Positions 53,872 to 62,587 of a stretch of 64,000 nucleotides of DNA are shown piece after piece (positions within the stretch are counted from its first letter, which is position 1; each line of letters begins with the position of its first letter). Source of the stretch: Hyphomicrobiales bacterium (GTDB lineage Bacteria; Pseudomonadota; Alphaproteobacteria; Rhizobiales; Beijerinckiaceae); the NCBI GenBank assembly GCA_930633525.1, contig CAKNFP010000002.1, positions 62,001-126,000 on the forward strand, written 5' to 3'. Under the pieces are notes generated by a model. It was not told where the DNA came from. It searched no databases and was given only the letters and a program-made list of their open reading frames with translations. The position numbers and the translations under genes are program-made.

Positions 53872-54570
53872 TCACACTTGATCGGCCTCTCGCAGGCGGT
53901 AGCCGATACCAGTTTCCGTGATGAGGTAATGCGGCTGATCAGGCACAGCTTCGATCTTCTGGCGAATCTGGCGAACATAGACGCGCAGATACTGAACGTC
54001 GGCCGATGCGCCCCAGACCTCCTTGAGCAGGTATTGATGGGTCAGCACCTTGCCGGCATGCTGCACGAGGACTCTGAGGATATCGTATTCTTTCGGCGAG
54101 AGCTTTACCTCCTGGCCAGCGACCCGGACAATCCGCCTGACGAGATCGACCGAGAGCTCTCCCGTTTGGAAGATGGGCTTCTCGCCCTGTTGCTGCAGCT
54201 TGTGGCGCAGCGCCACACGGATGCGCGCAACGAGTTCGCGCATGCCGAAAGGCTTGGTCACATAGTCGTCGGCACCGTGTTCCAGAGCCTGGACAATGCC
54301 GGCCTCATCAGTCCTGCTGGACAAGATGATGACAGGCAGCGCCGGCCGTGTCGCCTGCCAGCTTCCCAGCAGCACATGGCCGGGCTTGTCCGGCAACCCG
54401 AGATCGAGGATGACGAGATCCGGCGCTTCTGTCTCCACGGCCTCCGCCGCTGCATGGGCACTGCCGGCCTCGCTCACGGCAAAGCCCTCGGCCGTCAATC
54501 CCAGCCGCAGCAGCTTGCGGATCGGCGGTTCGTCGTCCACGACGAGTATCTTCACAACGGATGTGGTCAT
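53872..54570 (-). CDS. kdpE: KdpE response regulator
   Basis: 232 residues. Receiver domain at the N-terminus (VVKILVVDDEPPIRKLLRLGL, with the phosphorylated Asp in DLVILDLGLPDKPG and a conserved Lys in YVTKPFGMRELVAR), then the OmpR/PhoB-type winged helix (VKLSPKEYDILRVLVQHAGKVLTHQYLLKEVWG). The start overlaps the kdpD stop by 4 nt. It activates kdpFABC under potassium limitation when phosphorylated by KdpD. Confidence 0.96.
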   Translation of the reverse strand: MTTSVVKILVVDDEPPIRKLLRLGLTAEGFAVSEAGSAHAAAEAVETEAPDLVILDLGLPDKPGHVLLGSWQATRPALPVIILSSRTDEAGIVQALEHGADDYVTKPFGMRELVARIRVALRHKLQQQGEKPIFQTGELSVDLVRRIVRVAGQEVKLSPKEYDILRVLVQHAGKVLTHQYLLKEVWGASADVQYLRVYVRQIRQKIEAVPDQPHYLITETGIGYRLREADQV

Positions 54571-57272
54571 CGCAGGTCATCCATCTCGGGTGTGTCGCTC
54601 GGCAAGGGCAGGCGAATGAGAAAGATTGCCCCTGGGCGGTCCGCCCTGTTCATCGCCGTAATGGTGCCGCCCATCGCCTCGACGAAGCCACGGCATATGG
54701 TGAGGCCGAGGCCGGTTCCCGCCAGGACCCGGTCCGTCTTCGCCACGCGATAGAAGGTGTCGAAAATGCGTTCGAGATCGGCGGGGGGAATGCCCGGTCC
54801 CTCGTCGATGACATGCAACGACAGGAAGCCGCCATCAGCTGATCCCTGGATGCGGATCAGCGAGCCTGCCGGCGCGTATTTCGTGGCGTTGTCGATCAGG
54901 TTGAAAAGCACCTGCTCGAACAGCACAGCATCGAGCTTCACCATAGGAAGCGTCGGTGGAATATCGACGATGATGCGATGGTTGGCGAGTATCTTTGCGC
55001 CGCGCCGCACGGCCGCGCCGACGATGTCTCCGACATAGTGCAGCGACGTGTTCGGAGCCATGGCGCCGGATTCGATGCGCGTCATGTCGAGGAGATTGCC
55101 GATAAAGCGGTTCAGCCGTTCGGATTCGTCGACAACGGTTGAAAGCAGATCCGCTTGGTCGTCGTCGGGCAGGGATCCGCCATAGTCGCGGAGCGTACCA
55201 GCCGCGCCCATGATGGCGGCGAGCGGCGTCTTCAGGTCATGGGAGATCGAGGTGAGCAGCGCCGAGCGCAGCCTGTCGGCTTCGGCGGCAAGGCGAGCAC
55301 GGTCGACGTCGGCCACCAGCTGGATGCGTTCGATGGCGACGGCAGCCTGATCCGCCAATGCGTCGAACAGGCGCTGTTGCTCCGGCGTCAGAAGCGGCCC
55401 TTGGCGGTCATTGTCGAGCCCGACCACGCCGACGGGCTTGCGACCGGTCTTCAGCGGCAGATAGAGGCGCTTGGCACCGGGAAGCGTATCCGCGCCGCGC
55501 CCGGCTGGCCGGTCGTGCTCCCAGGCCCAGTGCGCCGCGGCGATGTCGGCATCGACGAGGGTATCGTCGGGAGGATAGCCGGCCCTGACGGCGATGGTGT
55601 CGCCCTCCGGCAGAAGAATAACCACGCGCAGCTTGAGCATCGCGGCCACCTGGTGAGCGGTCGCCCACAGCACGTCATCGAGCGTACCCGCGCCCGCGAG
55701 CTTCTTTGAGAAGAGATAAAGATCTTCTGTGGTGCGGGCGCGCTGGCGAGCGGCTGTTGCCTGTCGCTGCACGCGCGCTGTCAGATTACTCGCGATGACG
55801 GCAACGCCAAGATAGAAAAAGAGTGCGATGACGCTCTCGGGATCACCGATATCGAGTGTATAGAGCGGCTGCAGGAAGAAGAAGTTGAACGCCAGTGCGC
55901 CGAGAACCGAGGCGAAAAGCGCGGGCCCGAGCCCCGCCGTGACCGCCGATGTGAGCACTGCCATCAGGAAGACGAGCGCGATGTTGCGCACGTCGAGGAT
56001 GTGAGTGAGCAGCGACCCGAACAACGTGGCGATCGCGATGTAGACAAGCGCCAGCCCAAAGGGCCTGACGTTGAACCCGCGTGGCTCGACCACACGGACG
56101 CCGCGACTGGGCGAGGTCTCCCTCTCGTCGCCCGAGATCACGTGGATGCTGATGTCGCCAGCGTCGCGGATGAGATCGTGGGAGACTGAACCCACGAACA
56201 GCTCTCGCCAGCGCGGCTTTTTGGGCGTGCCGATCACCACGTGGTTGAAGTTGTTGGACGCCGCATAGTGCAGGATGTCCTGCGCTACATCCTGCCCGGG
56301 GATCGTCAGCGCCTCGCCGCCGAGCTGTTCGGCTAGCCGCAGCGTCGTTGCGATCTGGTCCCGCTCGGCCTCGGAGAAAGTGGTGGAATTGCCGGTCTCG
56401 ATATGGAGCGCGGCCCAGGGCGCTCGCAGCCGGTCTGCTTGTCGCCGCGCATAGCGCACCAGTGAGGGGCCGCGTGCCTGCTGGTCCACGCACACGAGCA
56501 CCCGGTCCCCCGCCGACCACGGGCCGGGGATGGCGTGGGCTTGCATGTGGCTGAGCAACTGGTCGTCGACCCGTTGCGCGGTACGGCGCAGGGCCAACTC
56601 ACGCAGGGCGGTGAGGTTGCCCGGTGAGAAATAATTGGCGGTGGCCCGCTTCGCCGTCTTGGGCAGATAGACCTTGCCCTCGTTGAGGCGCTTGATGAGA
56701 TCGTCGGGCGTGATGTCGATGATCTCGATATCGTCGGCACGATCGATGATCGAATCCGGCACGGTCTCTCGCACGCGGATCCGTGTGATCTGCGCGACAA
56801 CATCGTTCAGGCTCTCGACATGCTGGATGTTGAGCGTTGTGTAGACGTCGATGCCACGATCGAGCAGTTCCTCAACGTCCAGATAGCGCTTGGGATGGCG
56901 GCTGCCCGGGGCGTTGGTATGAGCGAGCTCATCGACGAGGACGAGGGCTGGCCGCCGGGCGATCACCGCGTCGAGGTCCATCTCCTCCAGCATCTGGCTC
57001 TTGTAGGCAATCCGTGCGCGGGGCACGATTTCGAGCCCCGGCAGCAAGGCCTCCGTCTCCCTGCGTCCATGGGTTTCGACAATGCCTACGACGACGTCGA
57101 TGCCATCGGATCTGGCCGCCTGGCCGCCGATCAGCATTTCGTAGGTCTTACCGACGCCGGGGGCCGCGCCGAGGAAAATCTTCAGCCGTCCGCGCGCGCC
57201 GAAGGACGCGGCCTGGAGGAGGGCGTCCGGCGTGGGGCGGCTTTCACGATGGGCGATTTCCTCGGGCATCAC
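54567..57272 (-). CDS. kdpD: KdpD sensor histidine kinase
   Basis: 901 residues (GTG at 57272, or ATG at 57269). Domain order: KdpD N-terminal ATP-binding domain with GAAPGVGKTYEMLIGG (about 35-50), a Usp-like domain (VLVCVDQQARGPSLV), four membrane helices (about 400-500), a GAF-like domain (about 520-650), HisKA with ISHDLKTPLAAIMGAAG, and HATPase_c with NLIDNATKYAP and GTGLGLTICRGFVEAMGG. Full length compared with E. coli KdpD (894). It senses low potassium or osmotic state and controls KdpE phosphorylation. Confidence 0.96.
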   Translation of the reverse strand: MMPEEIAHRESRPTPDALLQAASFGARGRLKIFLGAAPGVGKTYEMLIGGQAARSDGIDVVVGIVETHGRRETEALLPGLEIVPRARIAYKSQMLEEMDLDAVIARRPALVLVDELAHTNAPGSRHPKRYLDVEELLDRGIDVYTTLNIQHVESLNDVVAQITRIRVRETVPDSIIDRADDIEIIDITPDDLIKRLNEGKVYLPKTAKRATANYFSPGNLTALRELALRRTAQRVDDQLLSHMQAHAIPGPWSAGDRVLVCVDQQARGPSLVRYARRQADRLRAPWAALHIETGNSTTFSEAERDQIATTLRLAEQLGGEALTIPGQDVAQDILHYAASNNFNHVVIGTPKKPRWRELFVGSVSHDLIRDAGDISIHVISGDERETSPSRGVRVVEPRGFNVRPFGLALVYIAIATLFGSLLTHILDVRNIALVFLMAVLTSAVTAGLGPALFASVLGALAFNFFFLQPLYTLDIGDPESVIALFFYLGVAVIASNLTARVQRQATAARQRARTTEDLYLFSKKLAGAGTLDDVLWATAHQVAAMLKLRVVILLPEGDTIAVRAGYPPDDTLVDADIAAAHWAWEHDRPAGRGADTLPGAKRLYLPLKTGRKPVGVVGLDNDRQGPLLTPEQQRLFDALADQAAVAIERIQLVADVDRARLAAEADRLRSALLTSISHDLKTPLAAIMGAAGTLRDYGGSLPDDDQADLLSTVVDESERLNRFIGNLLDMTRIESGAMAPNTSLHYVGDIVGAAVRRGAKILANHRIIVDIPPTLPMVKLDAVLFEQVLFNLIDNATKYAPAGSLIRIQGSADGGFLSLHVIDEGPGIPPADLERIFDTFYRVAKTDRVLAGTGLGLTICRGFVEAMGGTITAMNRADRPGAIFLIRLPLPSDTPEMDDLR

Positions 57273-57322
57273 GTCCAGCTTAATCCTGCGGCGATCAGGG
57301 CCTAGCGATCCTGCGCTGCATC

Positions 57323-57892
57323 CTAACGCGCAACTGTGCCGTCAAGGTCCAGATTGAGGGCGAGTACATTGACGACCGGCTCGCCAAGGAGCCCGGTTTG
57401 TAGGCCCTCGACATGGCGCGCGATGACGGCGCGGACGGCGGCCTCATCGATGCCCCGCGCCTTGGACACCCGCGCGGCCTGGAAATAGGCGGCCTCCGGC
57501 GAGATATGCGGATCGAGGCCGCTACCCGAGGCCGTCACCAGATCCATGGGAATCGCGGCCTGCGGGTTGCCAGCCCGCAGCGCTTCCGCATCCCCCTTGA
57601 TGCGCTCGATCAATTTTGCGTTGGTCGGGCCGAGGTTCGAGCCGCTCGAATTCGCCGCATCGTAGCCGGCGCCTGCGGCGGACGGGCGCCCGTGGAAATA
57701 GCGGTCGCTGGTGAAGGCCTGTCCTATGAGGGCCGAGCCGACCACCCGGCCATCACGCTCGACGAGGCTGCCGCCCGCTTGATAGGGAAACAAGACCTCG
57801 GCGATGCCGGCCATGCCGAGCGGATAGATGAGGCCGGTGAGCACCGTGAAGGCCGTGATCATGACGAGCGCGGGGCGCAATTGCTTGAACAT
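57323..57892 (-). CDS. kdpC: KdpC, potassium-transporting ATPase C subunit
   Basis: 189 residues, normal length. One N-terminal membrane helix ([26 protein letters not shown]), then [15 protein letters not shown] and [13 protein letters not shown], and the ending [11 protein letters not shown]. It is the periplasmically exposed subunit that stabilises the KdpA-KdpB complex. Starts 12 nt after the kdpB stop. Confidence 0.96.
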   Translation of the reverse strand: MFKQLRPALVMITAFTVLTGLIYPLGMAGIAEVLFPYQAGGSLVERDGRVVGSALIGQAFTSDRYFHGRPSAAGAGYDAANSSGSNLGPTNAKLIERIKGDAEALRAGNPQAAIPMDLVTASGSGLDPHISPEAAYFQAARVSKARGIDEAAVRAVIARHVEGLQTGLLGEPVVNVLALNLDLDGTVAR

Positions 57893-57904
57893 CGTGGCTG
57901 TCCT

Positions 57905-59977
57905 TCAGACGAGGCCGAGGCTTGTGATGGCGAGATCGATCGCCTTGATGCCGATGAACGGAACGATCACGCCGCCGAGGCCATAGACGAGGAGGTTGCG
58001 TGACAGGAGACTGCCCGCGCCGACCGCGCGATATTTGACGCCCTTCAGCGACAGCGGAATCAGCGCGATGATAATGAGCGCGTTGAAGATGATGGCGGAC
58101 AGGATGGCGCTCTGGGGCGTCGCGAGGCCCATGATGTTGAGCGCGCCGAGCTGCGGGTAGAACGCCAGGAACATCGCGGGGATGATCGCGAAATATTTCG
58201 CGACATCGTTGGCGATGGAGAACGTCGTCAGCGCACCACGGGTCATCAGGAGCTGCTTGCCGATCTCGACGATTTCGATAAGCTTCGTCGGGTCGCTATC
58301 GAGATCGACCATGTTGCCGGCTTCGCGCGCGGCCACCGTCCCGGTGTTCATGGCCACGCCAACATCCGCCTGGGCGAGCGCGGGCGCATCGTTGGTGCCG
58401 TCGCCGCACATGGCGACGAGCTTGCCCTTGGCCTGTTCCTCGCGGATGAGGGAGAGCTTGTTCTCCGGTGTCGCCTGGGCGAGGAAATCGTCGACGCCCG
58501 CTTCGGCGGCTATGGCGGCGGCGGTCATCGGGTTGTCGCCGGTGATCATGACGGTGCGGATGCCCATCCGCCTGAGTTCCGCGAAACGCTCGTGGATGCC
58601 GCCCTTGACGATATCCTTGAGATGGATGACGCCGAGCAGGCGTCCGTCCTTCACGACGGCGAGCGGCGTGCCGCCAGCCCGCGCGATCTCGTCGGCGATG
58701 GCGCGGATCTCACGCAGGCTGTCAGCGCTGGCTGGCGACCGGCCGGCGGTGATGCCCGTATCCGCGACATGCTTGAGGACCGCATCGACGGCGCCCTTGC
58801 GGATCGTCGTGCCGTCGTGATCGACGCCGCTCATCCGGCTTTGCGCGGTGAAGGGCACGAAGGTGGTGTGCAGGCCAGCCATGTCCCGCGCGCGGATGCC
58901 GTATTTCTCCTTGGCCAGTACGACGATGGAGCGGCCTTCCGGTGTCTCGTCGGCCAGCGAGGCGAGTTGTGCCGCATCGGCGAGCTCATGTTCGCTGACG
59001 CCGCGCAGAGGCCGGAAGTCGGTCGCCTGCCGGTTGCCCAGAGTGATCGTGCCGGTCTTGTCGAGCAGGAGCGTATCGACATCGCCGGCTGCCTCCACGG
59101 CCCGGCCGGACATGGCGAGCACATTGAACCGCACCAGGCGATCCATGCCGGCGATGCCGATGGCGGATAAGAGCGCGCCGATCGTGGTTGGAATGAGCGT
59201 GACGAACAGGGCGACCAGGACGATCACCGGGATATAGCCGCCGGCATAGGCGGCAAAGCTCGGGATGGTCACGACAGCGAAGATGAAGATCAACGTCATT
59301 CCGGCGAGCAGGATGTTGAGGGCGATCTCGTTCGGTGTCTTCTGACGCTCCGCGCCCTCGACGAGCGCGATCATCCGGTCAATGAAGGTTGAGCCGGCGG
59401 CGGCCGTGATACGCACGCGGATCCAGTCGGACAGCACCTGTGTGCCGCCGGTGACCGCCGAACGGTCACCGCCGGACTCGCGGATGACCGGCGCGGATTC
59501 GCCCGTGATCGCCGCCTCGTTCACCGAGGCGACGCCCTCGATGACCTCGCCGTCGGAGGGAATGATGTCTCCCGCCTCGACCAGCACGATGTCGCCGATC
59601 TTCAGGCTCGCTCCCGGCACGATCTTGTAGTCGGCGCGGTTCTCCCCAGTCAGCAGCTTGGCCTGCGTTTCGCTGCGCGTGCGACGCAGCGAATCGGCCT
59701 GCGCCTTGCCGCGTCCTTCCGCGACGGCCTCGGCGAAATTGGCGAAAAGCACCGTGAACCATAGCCAGAGCGTGATCTGGAAGGAGAAGGCGATGTCCTG
59801 CCCACCGGTCACGATGTCCCGGATCAGAAGGACGGTGGTCAGCGTCGAGACGACCGCGACGACGAACATTACGGGATTACGCGCGAGGCTGCGCGGATCG
59901 AGCTTGCGCACGGCATCGCCGAGGGCGGGAACGAGGATACGAGCGTCGATCAGGCTCGTTGATTTGGACTGGCTCAT
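57905..59977 (-). CDS. kdpB: KdpB, P-type ATPase subunit
   Basis: 690 residues. P-type motifs: [14 protein letters not shown] (actuator), [14 protein letters not shown] with the phosphorylated Asp (about residue 305), [33 protein letters not shown], and [22 protein letters not shown]. About seven membrane segments. It hydrolyses ATP to drive potassium uptake through KdpA. A 37-residue membrane ORF lies between it and kdpA. Confidence 0.97.
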   Translation of the reverse strand: MSQSKSTSLIDARILVPALGDAVRKLDPRSLARNPVMFVVAVVSTLTTVLLIRDIVTGGQDIAFSFQITLWLWFTVLFANFAEAVAEGRGKAQADSLRRTRSETQAKLLTGENRADYKIVPGASLKIGDIVLVEAGDIIPSDGEVIEGVASVNEAAITGESAPVIRESGGDRSAVTGGTQVLSDWIRVRITAAAGSTFIDRMIALVEGAERQKTPNEIALNILLAGMTLIFIFAVVTIPSFAAYAGGYIPVIVLVALFVTLIPTTIGALLSAIGIAGMDRLVRFNVLAMSGRAVEAAGDVDTLLLDKTGTITLGNRQATDFRPLRGVSEHELADAAQLASLADETPEGRSIVVLAKEKYGIRARDMAGLHTTFVPFTAQSRMSGVDHDGTTIRKGAVDAVLKHVADTGITAGRSPASADSLREIRAIADEIARAGGTPLAVVKDGRLLGVIHLKDIVKGGIHERFAELRRMGIRTVMITGDNPMTAAAIAAEAGVDDFLAQATPENKLSLIREEQAKGKLVAMCGDGTNDAPALAQADVGVAMNTGTVAAREAGNMVDLDSDPTKLIEIVEIGKQLLMTRGALTTFSIANDVAKYFAIIPAMFLAFYPQLGALNIMGLATPQSAILSAIIFNALIIIALIPLSLKGVKYRAVGAGSLLSRNLLVYGLGGVIVPFIGIKAIDLAITSLGLV

Positions 59978-60020
59978 GAGAGGCTCCAGCGAATGGTCCG
60001 GCGCCGTTTACTGGTCCGGA

Positions 60021-60134
60021 TCATGCAGCGGCCAGAAGGGTGGCAAGCGTTGCAATGAGGAATGCGACCGCGAGGGTGACGAGCATCATCGCGATGATGA
60101 TGCTCGAGGCGCGCGGATGGTGAGCGGCTATCAT
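60021..60134 (-). CDS. 37-residue single-helix membrane protein between kdpA and kdpB
   Basis: The ORF starts at an ATG that overlaps the kdpA stop (ATGA) and ends 43 nt before kdpB. The product begins [11 protein letters not shown] and continues as one strongly hydrophobic helix (about residues 12-37) ending in LLAAA. The ATGA coupling, the short polar N-terminus and a single helix point to a real microprotein rather than chance. It is distinct from KdpF, which is present upstream of kdpA. I do not recognise a named family; it may be an extra stabiliser of the Kdp complex. Confidence 0.6.
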   Translation of the reverse strand: MIAAHHPRASSIIIAMMLVTLAVAFLIATLATLLAAA

Positions 60135-61837
60135 CAGAAAGCCTTTCCTCCGAGCATGGCGAGATGTTCAACGATCGGCCCGAGCGCCAGCGCCGGGAAA
60201 AACTCCAGGCCACCCACGATGACGATAACGCCGAGCAAGAGGCCGACGAAGAGCGGGCCGTGGGTCGGGAACGTGCCGGCAGAGGCAGGGGCGGCCTTTT
60301 TGGCGACGAGGGATCCGGCCATCGCCATTACCGGAACGATCATGAAGAAGCGTCCGAGCAACATCGCCAGACCGAGGCTGACGGTGTACCAGGGCGTATT
60401 GGCAGTCAGGCCGCCAAAGGCTGATCCATTGTTCGCCGCCGTCGACACATAGGCATAGAGGATCTCGGAGAAGCCGTGCGGACCGGGATTGGCGATGCCG
60501 GCGACGCCCGCCGGGAGCACGGTCGCGATCGCGGTAAAGCCCAGCATGACGAGTGGCAGGATGAGCAGGGCGAGCATTGCCATCTTGACCTCTTTCGCCT
60601 CGATCTTCTTGCCGAGATATTCCGGCGTGCGGCCAACCATCAGGCCGGCCACGAAGATGGCGACGACAACGAAGACCAGGATGCCGTAGAGCCCGGCGCC
60701 CACTCCGCCGATGATGATTTCCCCGAGCATCATGTTGACGAGCGGCACCATGCCCCCGAGCGCCATGAAGCTGTCGTGCATGGCATTGACCGCGCCGCAC
60801 GAGGCGGCTGTAGTGACGACCGCGAACAGCGCCGACAGGACGATGCCGAAGCGCGTTTCCTTCCCCTCCATATTGCCGCCCTCGATGCCGAGCGCATGAA
60901 TAAGGGGATTGCCGGCAGCCTCGGCCCAGTAGCAGACGACGACACCGATGATGAACAGCACGCCCATGGCGGCGAAGATCGCCCAGCCTTGCCGCTGGTC
61001 GCCGACCATGCGGCCGAACACATTGGTGAGTGCGGCTCCGATCGCGAAGATCGCGACCATATGGATGAGGTTCGTCAGCGCCGTCGGGTTCTCGAAGGGA
61101 TGGGCCGCATTGGCATTGAAGAAGCCGCCGCCGTTTGTGCCGAGATGCTTGATCATCATCTGCGAGGCGACAGGCCCCTGCGCGATCGTCTGCTGCGCGC
61201 CTTCCAGCGTCGTCGCGACCGTGTAGGACGAGAGGTTTTGCGGGACGCCTTGCCACACCAGTACAAGTGTTCCGACGACGCAGATCGGCAATAGGATGTA
61301 GAGAATAGAGCGCGTCAGGTCGATCCAGAAATTGCCCAACGTCTTTGCCGATTTTCTGGAAAAGGCCCGTATGAGTGCTATCGAAATCGCAATGCCGGTC
61401 GCGGCCGACACAAAGTTCTGGACCGTCAGCCCCATCATCTGCGTGAGATAGGACATGGTGGCCTCGCCGCCATAAGATTGCCAGTTGGTATTGGCGACGA
61501 AGCTGGCGGCGGTATTGAAAGCAAGATCCGGCGCAACAGCGCCCATCCCCGCCGGGTTGAAAGGCAGGCCGCCTTGCAAGCGTTGCAGGGCGTAGAGGAC
61601 GACCAATCCGGCAGCATTGAACATGAGAAGCGCAGCCGTATAGGTCGTCCAATGGTGTTCGTTTTCGTCGCTCGTACCAGCCAAGCGGTAGAGGCCACGT
61701 TCAAGCGGCCTGAGCGCCACGCTCAACCAAGTGCGCTCTCCGTTGAAGACGCGCGTCATATAGCTGCCAAGCGGTTTGACCAGTAGAATAATGATCCCGC
61801 AATAGACGGCGATTTGTATCCAGCCGTTAAGGGTCAT
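60134..61837 (-). CDS. kdpA: KdpA, potassium-transporting ATPase A subunit
   Basis: 567 residues from ATG 61837; a GTG 15 nt upstream is possible. Multi-helix channel protein with the selectivity-loop motifs [15 protein letters not shown] and [20 protein letters not shown], and the N-terminus [24 protein letters not shown]. It is the potassium-selective pore of the Kdp pump. The stop codon is shared with the start of a 37-residue membrane ORF. Confidence 0.96.
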   Translation of the reverse strand: MTLNGWIQIAVYCGIIILLVKPLGSYMTRVFNGERTWLSVALRPLERGLYRLAGTSDENEHHWTTYTAALLMFNAAGLVVLYALQRLQGGLPFNPAGMGAVAPDLAFNTAASFVANTNWQSYGGEATMSYLTQMMGLTVQNFVSAATGIAISIALIRAFSRKSAKTLGNFWIDLTRSILYILLPICVVGTLVLVWQGVPQNLSSYTVATTLEGAQQTIAQGPVASQMMIKHLGTNGGGFFNANAAHPFENPTALTNLIHMVAIFAIGAALTNVFGRMVGDQRQGWAIFAAMGVLFIIGVVVCYWAEAAGNPLIHALGIEGGNMEGKETRFGIVLSALFAVVTTAASCGAVNAMHDSFMALGGMVPLVNMMLGEIIIGGVGAGLYGILVFVVVAIFVAGLMVGRTPEYLGKKIEAKEVKMAMLALLILPLVMLGFTAIATVLPAGVAGIANPGPHGFSEILYAYVSTAANNGSAFGGLTANTPWYTVSLGLAMLLGRFFMIVPVMAMAGSLVAKKAAPASAGTFPTHGPLFVGLLLGVIVIVGGLEFFPALALGPIVEHLAMLGGKAF

Positions 61838-61908
61838 GATCGTTGCTTTCACTGGGGTGGGCGTCGCGCCTCAACTGACGACGCGCGCACCCTCATCCAA
61901 GAGCGCGC

Positions 61909-61944
61909 GGTTTCTTGGCCCATGTCGGTTTCTCGGCCCATGTC
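61909..61944. repeat. 18-bp tandem duplication in the kdpF-kdpA spacer
   Basis: GGTTTCTTGGCCCATGTC (61909-61926) is repeated next to itself with one change, T to C (61927-61944), in the 157-nt spacer between kdpF and kdpA. Likely recent slippage; it might also affect the leader structure of kdpA. Confidence 0.75.
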
Positions 61945-61994
61945 GTTTCGCGGCAGAGTTGCAAGCTGGGTGCAGCCGCGAAAATGAGCCGACG

Positions 61995-62084
61995 TCAAAA
62001 TCGCTCAGGGCGAACGAGCGCGTAAGTCAGATAGGTGGTGAGAAAGAGGGCCACCGCACCGCCCAAGATATATTCAAGAAACAT
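61995..62084 (-). CDS. kdpF: KdpF, small potassium-ATPase subunit
   Basis: 29 residues: one hydrophobic helix beginning MFLEYILGGAVALFLTTY and ending YALVRPERF, the hallmark ending of KdpF. The length equals E. coli KdpF (29 residues). It stabilises the KdpABC complex. The gene lies 157 nt upstream of kdpA and 12 nt downstream of another small membrane ORF. It was found by reading the spacer directly. Confidence 0.92.
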   Translation of the reverse strand: MFLEYILGGAVALFLTTYLTYALVRPERF

Positions 62085-62096
62085 GTCGCATACTCT

Positions 62097-62177
62097 CTAT
62101 AGAGCGTCGCATATCCAAGTATAGGAATATGCGAGAAGGAAGAAAAATTCCGTCAGGCCAATGAAAATAATATCCAT
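62097..62177 (-). CDS. 26-residue membrane protein preceding kdpF
   Basis: The ORF reads MDIIFIGLTEFFF at the start and ends in YTWICDAL. GGAGG lies 7-8 nt before the ATG. Small proteins of pattern MD-hydrophobic-T-F-...-C-(D/E)-L in front of kdpF occur in other kdp operons (from memory), so this looks conserved. One membrane helix; probably a further Kdp accessory peptide. A longer in-frame reading (94 residues) would include non-membrane, arginine-rich text and is rejected. Confidence 0.7.
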   Translation of the reverse strand: MDIIFIGLTEFFFLLAYSYTWICDAL

Positions 62178-62316
62178 ATCCAGGCCTCCATGCCCGCGGC
62201 GTGATTGACGCCAAACTGCGTCGCGCCGGCCGCGCTCGCACTGACCGCATAGCAGCGGCATCGCGGGGTATATGGCACCGAAGGTCATAAAGGTTCGAGA
62301 GCGCTGGAAGCGTCGA

Positions 62317-62335
62317 GAGATAAAAATCTCATAAA
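62317..62335 (-). promoter_or_regulatory. Candidate KdpE-binding region upstream of the kdp operon
   Basis: On the minus strand the sequence TTTATGAGATTTTTATC has two TTTAT units 11 bp apart, similar to the T-rich repeat bound by E. coli KdpE. The same segment contains the dyad GAGAT-AAAA-ATCTC (62317-62330). It lies about 140 nt before the first kdp ORF, between that ORF and the ilvD terminator. Confidence 0.45.
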
Positions 62336-62358
62336 GAAACAGGCGCGGGCGGCCATGA

Positions 62359-62391
62359 AAAAAGCCCTGCCGTTTCATCAAGGCAGGGCTG
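62359..62391 (-). terminator. Intrinsic terminator of ilvD
   Basis: A perfect 9-bp stem, AGCCCTGCC (62364-62372) with GGCAGGGCT (62383-62391), and a 10-nt loop. On the minus strand it is followed by six T residues, so it stops transcription coming from ilvD before the kdp region. Confidence 0.88.
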
Positions 62392-62501
62392 GTAATCCTG
62401 ATGGGGCTTCAAGTAGCTACGCGACGTAGAGGTCGGCGCCTTTATCGGTGTTGTTGGAGTGTTTTCCGATCAATTCGAAACAGCTGATACGCCGACGCCA
62501 T

Positions 62502-62576
62502 CCCCGGCCTTGTTCCGGGGACCCCGATTGGAAAGGTACTGGCCTCAATCGGGATGGCCAGGACAAGCCCGGCCAT
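62502..62576. repeat. REP-like element with three hairpins between ilvD and its terminator
   Basis: Three adjacent inverted repeats are present: CCCCGG/CCGGGG (62502-62520), CCCGATTG/CAATCGGG (62523-62553) and ATGGCC/GGCCAT (62554-62576). The text ATGGCCAGGACAAGCCCGGC is the dispersed repeat seen throughout many Rhizobiales genomes (it yields false MAGLVLAI-type peptides). It is a different repeat type from the one at 43.5 kb. Confidence 0.82.
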
Positions 62577-62587
62577 GACAACGAAAC

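Noticed and set aside
60168..61652. 494-residue open frame on the same strand as kdpA, shifted frame
   Set aside because: It lies entirely inside kdpA, is Arg/His-rich and lacks membrane segments or motifs.
61836..62102. 88-residue + strand frame containing a FLGPCRF repeat
   Set aside because: The repeat comes from the 18-bp duplication; the frame opposes kdpF and has no ribosome site.
62097..62381. 94-residue reading ending in the small membrane peptide before kdpF
   Set aside because: Only the last 26 residues have a ribosome site and a membrane pattern; the upstream part is arginine-rich and crosses the putative promoter.
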